From Acetobacterium sp965140355 (GTDB lineage Bacteria > Bacillota > Clostridia > Eubacteriales > Eubacteriaceae), in assembly GCA_965140355.1 (NCBI GenBank), contig OZ223194.1:310001-374000 (forward strand): a stretch of DNA of 64,000 bases, in the 5' to 3' direction. Below, piece by piece: positions 34,805 through 43,293 of this stretch; the first letter of the stretch is position 1, and each line of letters begins with the position of its first letter. A model generated the notes under the pieces. That model was not told the DNA's origin, ran no database searches, and saw nothing but the letters and a program-made list of their open reading frames with translations. A program made the translations under genes and the position numbers.

Positions 34805-34823
34805 GTCGTGAGACTTAACTTGC

Positions 34824-37550
34824 TTATTTTAAGGCTTCTAAACCTTCAAGTACTTTTTCTGGATAAGCTGGTAAATGTTTAATACGAACGCCACAAGCAT
34901 TAAAGATCGCATTACAGATCGATGCATGGGGAGCCGACAATGGCATTTCACCGGCACCGGCAGCCCCGAATGGACCTAACGGACGCGGTGTTTCCTGATG
35001 AATTAACACAATTTCATCGGGAACATCTTTCACTTGCGGAATCCCACAACCAGTTAAAGTTGTATGTTTTTTAAGATCTTCAAAGTCTTCGCTTAAAGCT
35101 AATCCAATCCCTTGAGTTAAACCACCCCACAATTGACCTTCAAGAACCAGTTTATTGGTAATGGTTCCACAGTCAGAAACAAGGGTTAATTTATCCACAT
35201 GGGTTTTACCGTTGGTCGTATCAACCGAAACTTCTGATAATAATACCCCATACATATAAACTGGGAATGGATTTCCTTGACTTGTTTCAACCGATGGTGC
35301 GGTACAAGGTGCTGTCCAGACTCCATCATATCGCAATGGCAAACCTTCTGCAACCATTTCGTCGTAAGTTCTAAAAGTTCCATCCGCTTTTTTCATTGCG
35401 GCCATTAAGTTTTCACACCCAACTTTGATGGCATTCCCTACCAATACATTCGAACGACTTCCGCCGGCTGGTCCACTATTTGGTGTTAGTTTCATATTAT
35501 TCATAACCAGTTTAATTTGTTCCGGTTTAATCCCTAATGGTTTTAAGGTTTCGTGAGCAAAGGTTAAGGTACCCATGTCCGCACCTTGTCCATGATCTTC
35601 CCATGAATCTCCGACGGTAACGCCTTCCGGTGTTAATTCGATCCACATTTCAGCCGAGTCAGGGCCATCCAGACCACAACCGTAAATATTAAGTGAAATC
35701 CCAACCCCATGTTTAATATCGCCGCCTTTAGCGTTTAACGCTTCAGCTTTTGCTTTGGCTTCTTGGTAAATCGGACGGATCGTGTCAATCGCTTGTGGCA
35801 ACGCAATAACATCTGGTTCACAGCCATTTGGTGTTGTATCACCTTCACGATAGACATTTTTGTAGCGGAATTCCAAAGGATCTTCGCCCATTTGATCAGC
35901 TAGCATATCAACCAACGTTTCCGAAGCAAACAAGCTTTGTGGTGATCCATAACCTCTAAATGCTGAACCCCAGGCATGGTTAGTCGCAACGGTTCGACCT
36001 TCGCCACGGATATTTGGGATATTATAACCAGCTCCGATGAATTGCGAACCCCGAGTGGTTACCAAATCACCAAATTCGCAATATGGACCATGATCACAAG
36101 ACCAATCAGTTTCCATCGCTTGAAGAATACCATTTTCATCTGCTCCGATTTTAACATTCATAAAGAAGGGCGATCGTTTTCCGGTATAGGTAATCTGTTG
36201 GAACATGTTAAATTCTAAGTAAACCGGTCTTTTGGTCACTAATGCCGCCACCCCTAATAAACCTTCAATGGTTGGGCTGAATTTATAACCGAAAGTACCA
36301 CCGGTTGGATTTTGAACAATGAAATATTTAGTGGGATCAACCCCAATCGCTTCAGCCGTCATTAACTGATGGAAATGAAGGGCGATACTCTTGGAATGAA
36401 CCATCAAATTATCTTCTTCATCAAAGTAAGCGAATCCAACGTCTGGCTCCAATGGTAAATGTGGTTGACGACCAACGTAAAAATCGTCTTCGATAATGTT
36501 TGGCAGTTTTTCCAGTAACGGTGCAGGATCATCACCCTTAACAATGTTCGTGGTGAAATAAATATTTGGTGTCCCGGGATGAATTTCAATCGCATCTTCT
36601 GCCATCGCTGCCGGGGCACTCATATAAGGTAACAATTCTTCAATTTCGACAACAACTTTTGCCGCTGCGGCTTCAGCCTGTTCCGGTGTATCCGCTAATA
36701 CCATCGCAATCGCATCGCCAAATTGGAAGATTTTTTTGTCGTTTAAGATTGGTCGTTCCAAACCATCGCCTAAATTTGTCGGGAAAGCTAAACCATTAAT
36801 TCGGTTCGTTCCGGGAACGTCTTTCGCGGTGATTACTTTAAATACCCCTTCCATTTTTTCTGCTTCAGTCGTATCGACAGAAATAATGTTAGCATGAGAA
36901 ACCTGAGCTTGTACCAGTTTAATATGCAAGGTATTTTCTGGCAATTTTAATCCTAAGTCAGCGCCAAAGTCCCATGTTCCGGTAACTTTTGCCAGTGCTG
37001 ATGGTCGAACCATGTTTGATCCCATAATCGAAGCGCCTTCTTTTAGCTGGAACCACAGGTCTTCTTTCTTGATTTCTCCGCGCATTAACTTGGCGGCGTC
37101 CATAACTGCATCAACTAAAGGAATATATCCGGTACAACGACAGACATTCCGATGTTTCTGGAACCATGCTCTGACTTCTTCTCTGGTTGGATTGATATTT
37201 TCTTCTAATAAAGCTTTTGCCGAAACAATAAATCCTGGTGTACAGAACCCACATTGAGCAGCCCCATTAACCATCCAGGCTAATTGCAATGGATGTAGAT
37301 CTTCTTGCGTTCCAACGCCTTCAATGGTGATAATTTCCGATTCATCTGCCACCCGTTTCATTTTTGTAACGCAAGATCGTACGACCTTACCGTTTAATAT
37401 AACTGAACAGGCTCCACATTCTGCTTTTCCACAACCAACTTTTGTTCCTGTCAAACCCTGTTGTTTTCTAATTAAATTTGCCAGTGTCGTTTCGGGATCA
37501 ACAATAACCGTCCTTTGAATCCCATTAATGAATAATGTCTTTTTTTCCAC
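34824..37550 (-). CDS. mop: Mop-type molybdenum aldehyde oxidoreductase
   Basis: A 908-residue single-subunit enzyme of the xanthine oxidase family. It matches the Desulfovibrio gigas aldehyde oxidoreductase over its full length, as judged by recall. The first 2Fe-2S cluster uses C40, C45, C48, C60 and the second C100, C103, C137, C139. The molybdopterin domain follows without an FAD domain. Catalytic-site segments include GGTFGYKFSPT, GQGADMGTLTFAHE, GGSRSNVLVG and GAAGAGEMPL with the conserved Glu. It oxidises aldehydes to acids using a molybdopterin-cytosine-dinucleotide cofactor. It starts at a GTG preceded by AAGGAGGATTT. Confidence 0.95.
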   Translation of the reverse strand: MEKKTLFINGIQRTVIVDPETTLANLIRKQQGLTGTKVGCGKAECGACSVILNGKVVRSCVTKMKRVADESEIITIEGVGTQEDLHPLQLAWMVNGAAQCGFCTPGFIVSAKALLEENINPTREEVRAWFQKHRNVCRCTGYIPLVDAVMDAAKLMRGEIKKEDLWFQLKEGASIMGSNMVRPSALAKVTGTWDFGADLGLKLPENTLHIKLVQAQVSHANIISVDTTEAEKMEGVFKVITAKDVPGTNRINGLAFPTNLGDGLERPILNDKKIFQFGDAIAMVLADTPEQAEAAAAKVVVEIEELLPYMSAPAAMAEDAIEIHPGTPNIYFTTNIVKGDDPAPLLEKLPNIIEDDFYVGRQPHLPLEPDVGFAYFDEEDNLMVHSKSIALHFHQLMTAEAIGVDPTKYFIVQNPTGGTFGYKFSPTIEGLLGVAALVTKRPVYLEFNMFQQITYTGKRSPFFMNVKIGADENGILQAMETDWSCDHGPYCEFGDLVTTRGSQFIGAGYNIPNIRGEGRTVATNHAWGSAFRGYGSPQSLFASETLVDMLADQMGEDPLEFRYKNVYREGDTTPNGCEPDVIALPQAIDTIRPIYQEAKAKAEALNAKGGDIKHGVGISLNIYGCGLDGPDSAEMWIELTPEGVTVGDSWEDHGQGADMGTLTFAHETLKPLGIKPEQIKLVMNNMKLTPNSGPAGGSRSNVLVGNAIKVGCENLMAAMKKADGTFRTYDEMVAEGLPLRYDGVWTAPCTAPSVETSQGNPFPVYMYGVLLSEVSVDTTNGKTHVDKLTLVSDCGTITNKLVLEGQLWGGLTQGIGLALSEDFEDLKKHTTLTGCGIPQVKDVPDEIVLIHQETPRPLGPFGAAGAGEMPLSAPHASICNAIFNACGVRIKHLPAYPEKVLEGLEALK

Positions 37551-37602
37551 GTGAAATCCTCCTTAAAATATTAATACTAAACCTTATATATGGATGCTAA
37601 AA

Positions 37603-38625
37603 TCAACCTTTTCCAAATCCGCAATTGGGATAATGACATTCCGAACAGGTGGAGCATAGCCCACCATGTCCTAATTTGGATATGTCTCTTCGGGTTAATC
37701 TCTCGCCTACCATCAACTTTGGTACCACCAAATCAAAAACTGTTCGGCGGCTATACATAATACAACCGGGTAAACCCAAAATGGGAATGTCCCCTAAATA
37801 AGAAAGCAAAAACATCGCTCCCGGCAGTGTTGGGGCCCCGTATGATACAAATTTTGCTCCTGTTTTTCCAATTCCCTCGGGTGTCACATCATCTGGATCG
37901 ACTGACATGCCGCCGGTTACCGTCACAATTTCGGCCCCTTCTTTAATTAGATCAAGAATGCATTGGGCGATCATATCCGAGTCATCCCGAGAAAAAACCT
38001 GTTTAAATACATACGAATCAAGTTCTGCGAATTTTTCTCTAATGACATCTCCGAATTTATCTTCGATCCGGCCATAAAAAATTTCATTACCGGTCGTTAC
38101 GACCCCAACTTTGAATTTTTTTAACGGTACCACCTGAACAACTGGTTCATTTTTCGCACATAATTCTTCCATTTTTACTAATTTTTCATTTTCAATGGAA
38201 AGCGGAATAATTCGCGTTGATCCCACCAGCGTTCCTTTTATGACCATCGTATCGGTATGAAGGGTTGCCATCATCATTTCCCCCAGCTCGTTTATCTCCT
38301 GAAGAACGTTGACATTTATTTTGAGCAATCCGGTTTGAGTCGCTGTGATCGTGACTTTTCCTTCAGAAGCGCTGACAAATTCAACCCCGATACCACTGGC
38401 TGCCTTCCCTAATCGTAGTGCCGCCTCATCTTCATGGATTGTTCCGTCATTAAATTCAATAATGGCGATGTGCTCTTTTCCCATGTTCAATAATCGGGGA
38501 ATGTCTTCTTCCTGGACAATATGCCCTTTCTTAAATGCCGCTCCTTTAAATTTTCCAGGGATGATCTGGGTCATATCATGCGCCAGAAACATACCCACTG
38601 ATTCACGAACCGGTACTACCTTCAT
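37603..38625 (-). CDS. Molybdopterin-binding (MoeA/MogA-like) protein
   Basis: A 340-residue protein with a MoCF_binding domain (KVGVVTTGNEIFYGRIEDKFGDVI, EIVTVTGGMSVDPDDVTPEGI, LPGAMFLLSYLGDIPILGLPGCIMY). The C-terminus is Cys-rich: HGGLCSTCSECHYPNCGFGKG, a possible metal site. It may add or deliver molybdate or cofactor to Mop. It is the first gene of the cluster, 53 bases before mop. GGAGGAAACAAG precedes its start, and a -24/-12 promoter lies about 65 bases upstream. Confidence 0.85.
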   Translation of the reverse strand: MKVVPVRESVGMFLAHDMTQIIPGKFKGAAFKKGHIVQEEDIPRLLNMGKEHIAIIEFNDGTIHEDEAALRLGKAASGIGVEFVSASEGKVTITATQTGLLKINVNVLQEINELGEMMMATLHTDTMVIKGTLVGSTRIIPLSIENEKLVKMEELCAKNEPVVQVVPLKKFKVGVVTTGNEIFYGRIEDKFGDVIREKFAELDSYVFKQVFSRDDSDMIAQCILDLIKEGAEIVTVTGGMSVDPDDVTPEGIGKTGAKFVSYGAPTLPGAMFLLSYLGDIPILGLPGCIMYSRRTVFDLVVPKLMVGERLTRRDISKLGHGGLCSTCSECHYPNCGFGKG

Positions 38626-38689
38626 CTTGTTTCCTCCATTACTTTTGATCTCTTACATCAATGCTTTACAACGCGTGCGTTTATTAATA

Positions 38690-38707
38690 CAGCAATAATC
38701 ATGCCAA
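38690..38707 (-). promoter_or_regulatory. Sigma-54 (-24/-12) promoter of the mop regulon
   Basis: On the minus strand the sequence reads TTGGCATGATTATTGCTG. The GG of the -24 element (38705-38704) and the GC of the -12 element (38693-38692) are separated by exactly 10 bases, as in the consensus TGGCAC-N5-TTGC. The start codon of the first cluster gene is at 38625. The cluster itself encodes a sigma-54 activator, which supports this call. Confidence 0.75.
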
Positions 38708-38811
38708 AACTTAATTCCCCTTTTTTATAAGGAATTTACCAACGCATAATGATCGACTGTTCTATTTTTGATCGTTTTATTTTAATATTCTTGCTTTAAT
38801 TTTGAGCATAA

Positions 38812-38885
38812 GATCATTTTTTGAACATATTTTATTTGATTCCACTAAGTATTTTCAGTTTATTGTTCATATTTTATTCAGTTAG
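38812..38885 (-). promoter_or_regulatory. Candidate activator-binding region for the mop promoter
   Basis: Two similar sequences, TTGAACATATTTTATTTGATTC (about 38820) and TTGTTCATATTTTATTCAGTTA (about 38859), are spaced roughly 40 bases apart, 110-180 bases upstream of the -24/-12 promoter. This is the distance expected for enhancer sites of a sigma-54 activator. The region is very AT-rich, so the repeat may be chance. Confidence 0.3.
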
Positions 38886-39029
38886 ACTAATTATTTTCTA
38901 AAAACGCCCATCCATATTTTATCAATTGCTTATTTTTTACCCTCTAATTTACCTATCTAAACATTTAAAATTATTTAGGCTCACTTTTTAAAGAATTATT
39001 TAATTTTACTAAAACTAAATCCAGACAAT

Positions 39030-39087
39030 AAAAAAAGTCAATCTGCACACCGAAGTCATTTATTGCTTCGAATTATTCAGATTGACC
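39030..39087 (-). terminator. Terminator of the methyltransferase gene
   Basis: On the minus strand GTCAATCTG pairs with CAGATTGAC over a 32-base loop, followed by seven T. It lies about 43 bases after the stop codon of the gene ending at 39130. Confidence 0.7.
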
Positions 39088-39129
39088 GTGACACTTAATT
39101 CACGTTTATTTTTTTTAATTATCCCTTAT

Positions 39130-40281
39130 TTATCTATCTGCTCCTAACAATAATTCATACAGGGTTGGTTGCAACGAAAATTCCGCCATGATCGCCTTCA
39201 CTTCATTTAAGGCTTGCTGTTTTCTTTTTTCGGTGGTCTCAACCTTTTTGGCTCGAATTAAAATATTTTTAGGCGTATGTGCCAAATCGACAAATTCCAA
39301 CAGTTGTACCTTATAACCGCAATATTCTAACAAACTTGCTCTAATCGCATCCGTCATCAGTGCCGCAGTTCTTTCTTTAATAATTCCGTATTTAGTTAAG
39401 ATTGATAATTCGTCTGTTTCTATTTGCGCATTTAACTCATGCTGACAGCAAGGCACCGAAAAAATCAGTCGGGCTTTCCATAAAATAGCATTATATAAAG
39501 CATAGTCAGTCGCAGTATCACAGGCATGCAGGGTAATGATCATATCAACCGGAAACGTATTTTTATAACTATCGATATTTCCCAATTCAAAACGAAGATT
39601 ATCATAACCATACGTTTGAGCACTTTCATTACACCGTTGAATCACTTCTTTTTTTAAATCCAAACCAACCATATTGACCGTGATTTTTTTTATTTCAGTT
39701 AAATAATAATACAACACAAAGGTCAAATATGATTTTCCGCAGCCAAAGTCAATCACATTCAATTGCGTTTGCGGCTCAATATTTTTGATTTCATCATCAA
39801 TTATTTCAATAAATCGATTAATCTGTTTAAACTTATCATACATGCTATTGACAATTTTTCCATCTTTAGTAATGATCCCCATATCAACTAACGGTTCAAT
39901 GACCAGACCTTCTTTAAGTAAATAGTTCTTTTCACGATTATGACGTGTCGCTTTGGAGGGAGGTGTTTTAATCGTCTTTTTTGTTGTAGACACCTTGCCT
40001 TTTTTGCTAAGTTGAATGATATATTCATAATGATCATCCCAGCCATTATATTGCTGAAAAACATCGGTTAATTGGGTGAGCAGAAATTCTTCCAATGTTT
40101 CATAATTAATATTTTCATTAAAAACCTGTGTTTCAGTAAATTTCTCCAAATGATAACGATTGTTCACTAAATTAATTGTTATTTTTTTGAACCGTGCGGT
40201 TTTTGTTTTTGGTTTGCTCAAGATAATTTTAAATACCTCTCGATTAAAGACGGTTTCGAGCGCTTTTATCAAATCGTCCAT
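39130..40281 (-). CDS. SAM-dependent methyltransferase (Methyltransf_32-like)
   Basis: A 383-residue protein. The N-terminal 150 residues are unassigned; the SAM domain has LNVIDFGCGKSYLTFVLYYYL, VNMVGLDLKKEVIQRC and MIITLHACDTATDYALYNAILW followed by SVPCCQHELN. The CCQHEL motif is typical of a family of predicted RNA methyltransferases. No neighbour is shared: it is monocistronic between the mop promoter and the crcB locus. ATGAGGTGAAAAA precedes its start. Confidence 0.8.
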   Translation of the reverse strand: MDDLIKALETVFNREVFKIILSKPKTKTARFKKITINLVNNRYHLEKFTETQVFNENINYETLEEFLLTQLTDVFQQYNGWDDHYEYIIQLSKKGKVSTTKKTIKTPPSKATRHNREKNYLLKEGLVIEPLVDMGIITKDGKIVNSMYDKFKQINRFIEIIDDEIKNIEPQTQLNVIDFGCGKSYLTFVLYYYLTEIKKITVNMVGLDLKKEVIQRCNESAQTYGYDNLRFELGNIDSYKNTFPVDMIITLHACDTATDYALYNAILWKARLIFSVPCCQHELNAQIETDELSILTKYGIIKERTAALMTDAIRASLLEYCGYKVQLLEFVDLAHTPKNILIRAKKVETTEKRKQQALNEVKAIMAEFSLQPTLYELLLGADR

Positions 40282-40440
40282 TTTTTCACCTCATCGCTTT
40301 TTCTTTTAAGTATGGACAATCGTATCATTTTTTTCGAGAAAATAAAAGGATAAACGATTTCATTATTTTGATTACGATTTCAACCAATTATTCCATTGAC
40401 CCCCTTTATCTGATATGTTATTCTAAATTTCAAATTAAGA

Positions 40441-40517
40441 AGGTGATGGAGTTCACCTGAATCACTTTTAGTTAATGACTCCTGTAGAATTGTTTTTGAT
40501 TCTGCAGCTTTTTTTTG
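40441..40517 (+). ncRNA. Fluoride riboswitch with terminator
   Basis: AGGTGATGGAGTTCACCT and TTAATGACTCCTG match the crcB-motif aptamer (GGTGATGG, hairpin, ATGACTCC pseudoknot). A terminator stem CTGTAGAAT/ATTCTGCAG follows and ends in eight T at 40509-40516. Fluoride binding should favour antitermination into the two crcB genes that begin at 40568. Confidence 0.9.
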
Positions 40518-40567
40518 CCAAATTTTAATTATCGCGTTTATCTTGTCATTTAAATTAGGAGGACCTT

Positions 40568-41005
40568 ATGCGAAAATACTATTTCATTGCCGCCGGCGGT
40601 GCCGTTGGTGCCCTGCTCCGGTTTAAACTAAAAACCGCTCCCAACTTATTGTTATCTTCAGATCTTTTATTAAATTTCTCCTATAACATCTTATTGATCA
40701 ATCTTTGCGGATGTTTGTTATTAGGAATTCTCAATGCTATTTTTTCTAAAACCGATCGTCTCAGCGACGATGTTAAACTAGGTGTAACTGCCGGTTTCGT
40801 TGGTGCTTTCACAACCTTCTCAACATTTTGCAAAGAAAGTATGACTATTTTAAATACTGGTTTTATTAGCGCATTTTTTTATTATGTTGGAGCCTCCCTT
40901 ATTTTAGGGGTCGTCGCCGTGTCGATTGGCCATGTGATCGGACATCGAATTCTCCACCCGATTGGTCAAAATATTGTTTCTCGCTTCGGCTATGATTACA
41001 ACTAA
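40568..41005 (+). CDS. crcB: Fluoride channel CrcB/Fluc, first copy
   Basis: A 145-residue membrane protein with four hydrophobic segments. The family signatures are GGAVGALLRF, NLCGCLLLGI and VGAFTTFSTFCKES. Fluc channels export F- from the cytoplasm as dual-topology dimers. It follows the fluoride riboswitch, with TTAGGAGGACC before its start. A second, shorter crcB follows directly, so the pair may form a heterodimer. Confidence 0.93.
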   Translation: MRKYYFIAAGGAVGALLRFKLKTAPNLLLSSDLLLNFSYNILLINLCGCLLLGILNAIFSKTDRLSDDVKLGVTAGFVGAFTTFSTFCKESMTILNTGFISAFFYYVGASLILGVVAVSIGHVIGHRILHPIGQNIVSRFGYDYN

Positions 41006-41011
41006 GGTTTT

Positions 41012-41368
41012 ATGATGGAAACTTTATGTGTCATTCTGGGTGGTGCTCTCGGAAGTACGACTCGCTTTTATCTGGGTAAACGATTTGCGTCCCGGCATCA
41101 ACATTTTCCGGTCGGTACCTTAATTATTAATATTTCCGGGGCTTTTCTTCTGGGATTTGTGTCTGGAGCTGATATTTCACAACTCTTGTATGGTTTATTT
41201 GCCGAAGGTTTTTTAGGGGCTTACACCACCTTTTCAACCTTCATGTATGAAGATTTTGTCCTTTTACAAAACCATCGGATTCTCAGCGCCATTTTTTATA
41301 TTGTCCTTACTATTTTAGTCAGCCTGATTGCTTTTTATGGCGGTTTTCTGGCCTCAAGCTCGTTCTAA
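41012..41368 (+). CDS. crcB: Fluoride channel CrcB/Fluc, second copy
   Basis: A 118-residue CrcB with ILGGALGSTTRFYLG, LIINISGAFLLGFVSG and LGAYTTFSTFMYEDF. It begins 6 bases after the first crcB. Paired crcB genes often encode obligate partners. A hairpin terminator follows at 41449-41475. Confidence 0.93.
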   Translation: MMETLCVILGGALGSTTRFYLGKRFASRHQHFPVGTLIINISGAFLLGFVSGADISQLLYGLFAEGFLGAYTTFSTFMYEDFVLLQNHRILSAIFYIVLTILVSLIAFYGGFLASSSF

Positions 41369-41448
41369 TTAAAGCGGTCAGACCCAAAACTTTTTTTGTT
41401 CCGGTGATCAATGTTTAGTAAAACAGCTTGATCATTAAAGCCAAACTA

Positions 41449-41475
41449 AAAAAAACACCTTGCGGTGTTTTTTTT
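41449..41475 (+). terminator. Bidirectional terminator after crcB
   Basis: AAACACC-TTGC-GGTGTTT followed by TTTTT on the plus strand, with A residues upstream so that it also works on the minus strand. It serves both the crcB operon and the small convergent gene that ends at 41474. Confidence 0.8.
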
Positions 41476-41650
41476 AGTTTGATGCACTTTTATTATTTTC
41501 AGTCTGAATGTTCTTATTCTTATAAAAAATACAGCCCGTTTCTTTCCAGGGATTTTTTAATACATCCATGTCAGGACATTGTCCACTAACATTAAAACTG
41601 CAAGTTAAGTAAGAACATACATTTTTATCTTTTGTTTCTATTTGACTCAC
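41474..41650 (-). CDS. Small four-cysteine protein, 58 residues
   Basis: A GTG-initiated reading frame, preceded on the minus strand by TTAAAGAGGT. The product MSQIETKDKNVCSYLTCSF continues with Cys at 12, 17, 25 and 40 (pattern C-x4-C-x7-C-x14-C) and FYK. The cysteine spacing suggests a metal-binding or redox role. It shares its terminator with crcB in the convergent arrangement. It resembles nothing I can name. Confidence 0.5.
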   Translation of the reverse strand: MSQIETKDKNVCSYLTCSFNVSGQCPDMDVLKNPWKETGCIFYKNKNIQTENNKSASN

Positions 41651-41919
41651 CTCTTTAATTCAACACGCATGGTGTTTTTAATTTTAGTTGCGTGTAATTA
41701 TATCAATTATTTTTTTAATACTCAAGCACCTAATTGTTGCGCTATTATTGAATGTAAATTAATAACCGCCCTTCCAAGTAAACAGAACTATTCTTTTTTA
41801 GTATTATTTTAGTGATTTTTTTTAGGATTTAAACAAAAGTCGGAACAAATCGCTATTAAATAGCTATAATATACCCAAAATCGCCGATATTCAAATTTAA
41901 GCAAGCCAAAAAATTATCT
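41651..41919. other. Intergenic region upstream of the small Cys protein
   Basis: No gene seen. An ACACGC/GCGTGT inverted repeat (about 41662-41695) lies just upstream of the small gene's ribosome-binding site. The rest is AT-rich and leads to the 3' end of the histidine kinase gene. No terminator for the kinase gene was recognised. Confidence 0.3.
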
Positions 41920-43293
41920 TTAACTATGCTCTAATGGCAAACTAATCGTCATTTTTGTCCCTTTACCGGGGTCACTTTCAGCATCAATTGAACCGCCATG
42001 ATTATCAACGATCCATTTCACGATTGACAAACCAAGACCGGTTCCCCCAAATTCGCGTGATCGCGCTTTGTCCACCCGATAAAAACGGTCAAAAATATGA
42101 GACAGTTCGTCTTTGGGAATTCCTACCCCAGAATCGGAAATCGTAATTTTTGCTTGTTTTTTCGATTTTTGTGAATTCATTTCAATCGTCCCGTTTAATG
42201 GTGTATATTTAATACTGTTATCAATCAGTGCCCGCAGCATCTGTTTGATTAATCGTTTATCGGCGGTAATTAATATTTTATCATTATTATCCAAATTAAT
42301 TACATGATTTTCTGTGACCAACTTGCTTTCACGGACAATTTCTTCAATCAATTCATTAAGCCAGAATTTTTTCTTTTCAATCTTCATGATTTCATTATCA
42401 CTTTTAGCAACAAATAAAAGGGTATCCAATAATTGGGTCATATTTGACAATTCATTTTTGATCGATTGAATCCCTTCATTCAAAATTTCCGGATCATTTT
42501 TCCCCCAGCGATCGATTAAATCGGTATATCCCTTGATTACGGCCAGCGGGGTTGCCAATTCATGGGATGCATCCAGGGTAAATTGATTTTGTTTGTCATA
42601 GGCATATTGTATTCTTGCAATGAGATCATTAAAGGTGTCTGCCAACCGTGACAGTTCATCATCCGATCTCTTAATTTTTATCCGTCTCGTCAAATCGCTG
42701 GCGCTGATTTGTTTAGCTTGACTAGTTATTTTATCGATCGGATTTAAAGCTTTCTTACTGATAAAGTAACCAACAAGAATTGAGATAATTAGCATTAATG
42801 CGTCCATCACCAGCATAATTCCGGATAAAACATATAAATAATCCCGTTCATTATCCATATCTTTGATGATTTGAATCGTCATCACCTTGCCATCTGCCAA
42901 AACTTGCTGATCATTTAAATATAATAGTTCTTTTTCTCCAACATCAGTCGATTTTATTGACTTTGTAGTGTTATTTGTTAGCTGTGGCAAATCATAACTC
43001 TCTCCGGTATTATAGACAATCTGACCGTCAACGATTAAATTAATATCAACGTTATTTGTCATCTGGGCGATGTTTTTAAAATCAATTTGCGGGATCGTTG
43101 CCAGGGTCGTAATTTCTTTTTTTAAGCCACTATCAATCAGCTCAAGCTGTTGAATCGAGGATTGTGACATATAGTAACCAATACTCAAAAGTGTTGCGGC
43201 ATTGACACAAACAAGTGCAACAAAAAAAAGAAGTGCATAAACAACTGTTAATTTATGAGATATTTTTTTTAACTGAATCGGGAAAATCCTCAT
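41920..43293 (-). CDS. Sensor histidine kinase (HAMP type)
   Basis: A 457-residue membrane kinase. Transmembrane segments lie near residues 13-35 (LTVVYALLFFVALVCVNAATLLSIG) and 150-175 (YVLSGIMLVMDALMLIISILVGYF). A HAMP domain follows (ALNPIDKITSQAKQISASDLTRRI), then the dimerisation helix with phosphoacceptor in DASHELATPLAVIKGYTDL. The ATPase has N box RALIDNSIKYTPL, ITISDSGVGIPK and GLGLSIVKWIVDNHGGSI. It overlaps the response regulator by 4 bases. It probably senses an envelope signal for the transporter genes upstream. Confidence 0.92.
   Translation of the reverse strand: MRIFPIQLKKISHKLTVVYALLFFVALVCVNAATLLSIGYYMSQSSIQQLELIDSGLKKEITTLATIPQIDFKNIAQMTNNVDINLIVDGQIVYNTGESYDLPQLTNNTTKSIKSTDVGEKELLYLNDQQVLADGKVMTIQIIKDMDNERDYLYVLSGIMLVMDALMLIISILVGYFISKKALNPIDKITSQAKQISASDLTRRIKIKRSDDELSRLADTFNDLIARIQYAYDKQNQFTLDASHELATPLAVIKGYTDLIDRWGKNDPEILNEGIQSIKNELSNMTQLLDTLLFVAKSDNEIMKIEKKKFWLNELIEEIVRESKLVTENHVINLDNNDKILITADKRLIKQMLRALIDNSIKYTPLNGTIEMNSQKSKKQAKITISDSGVGIPKDELSHIFDRFYRVDKARSREFGGTGLGLSIVKWIVDNHGGSIDAESDPGKGTKMTISLPLEHS

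Noticed and set aside
35976..36218. Frames inside mop on the plus strand
   Set aside because: They are shadows of a strongly conserved enzyme gene.
37551..37602. Separate sigma-54 promoter before mop
   Set aside because: The 52-base gap has no GG-N10-GC match, so mop is most likely read from the promoter at 38690.
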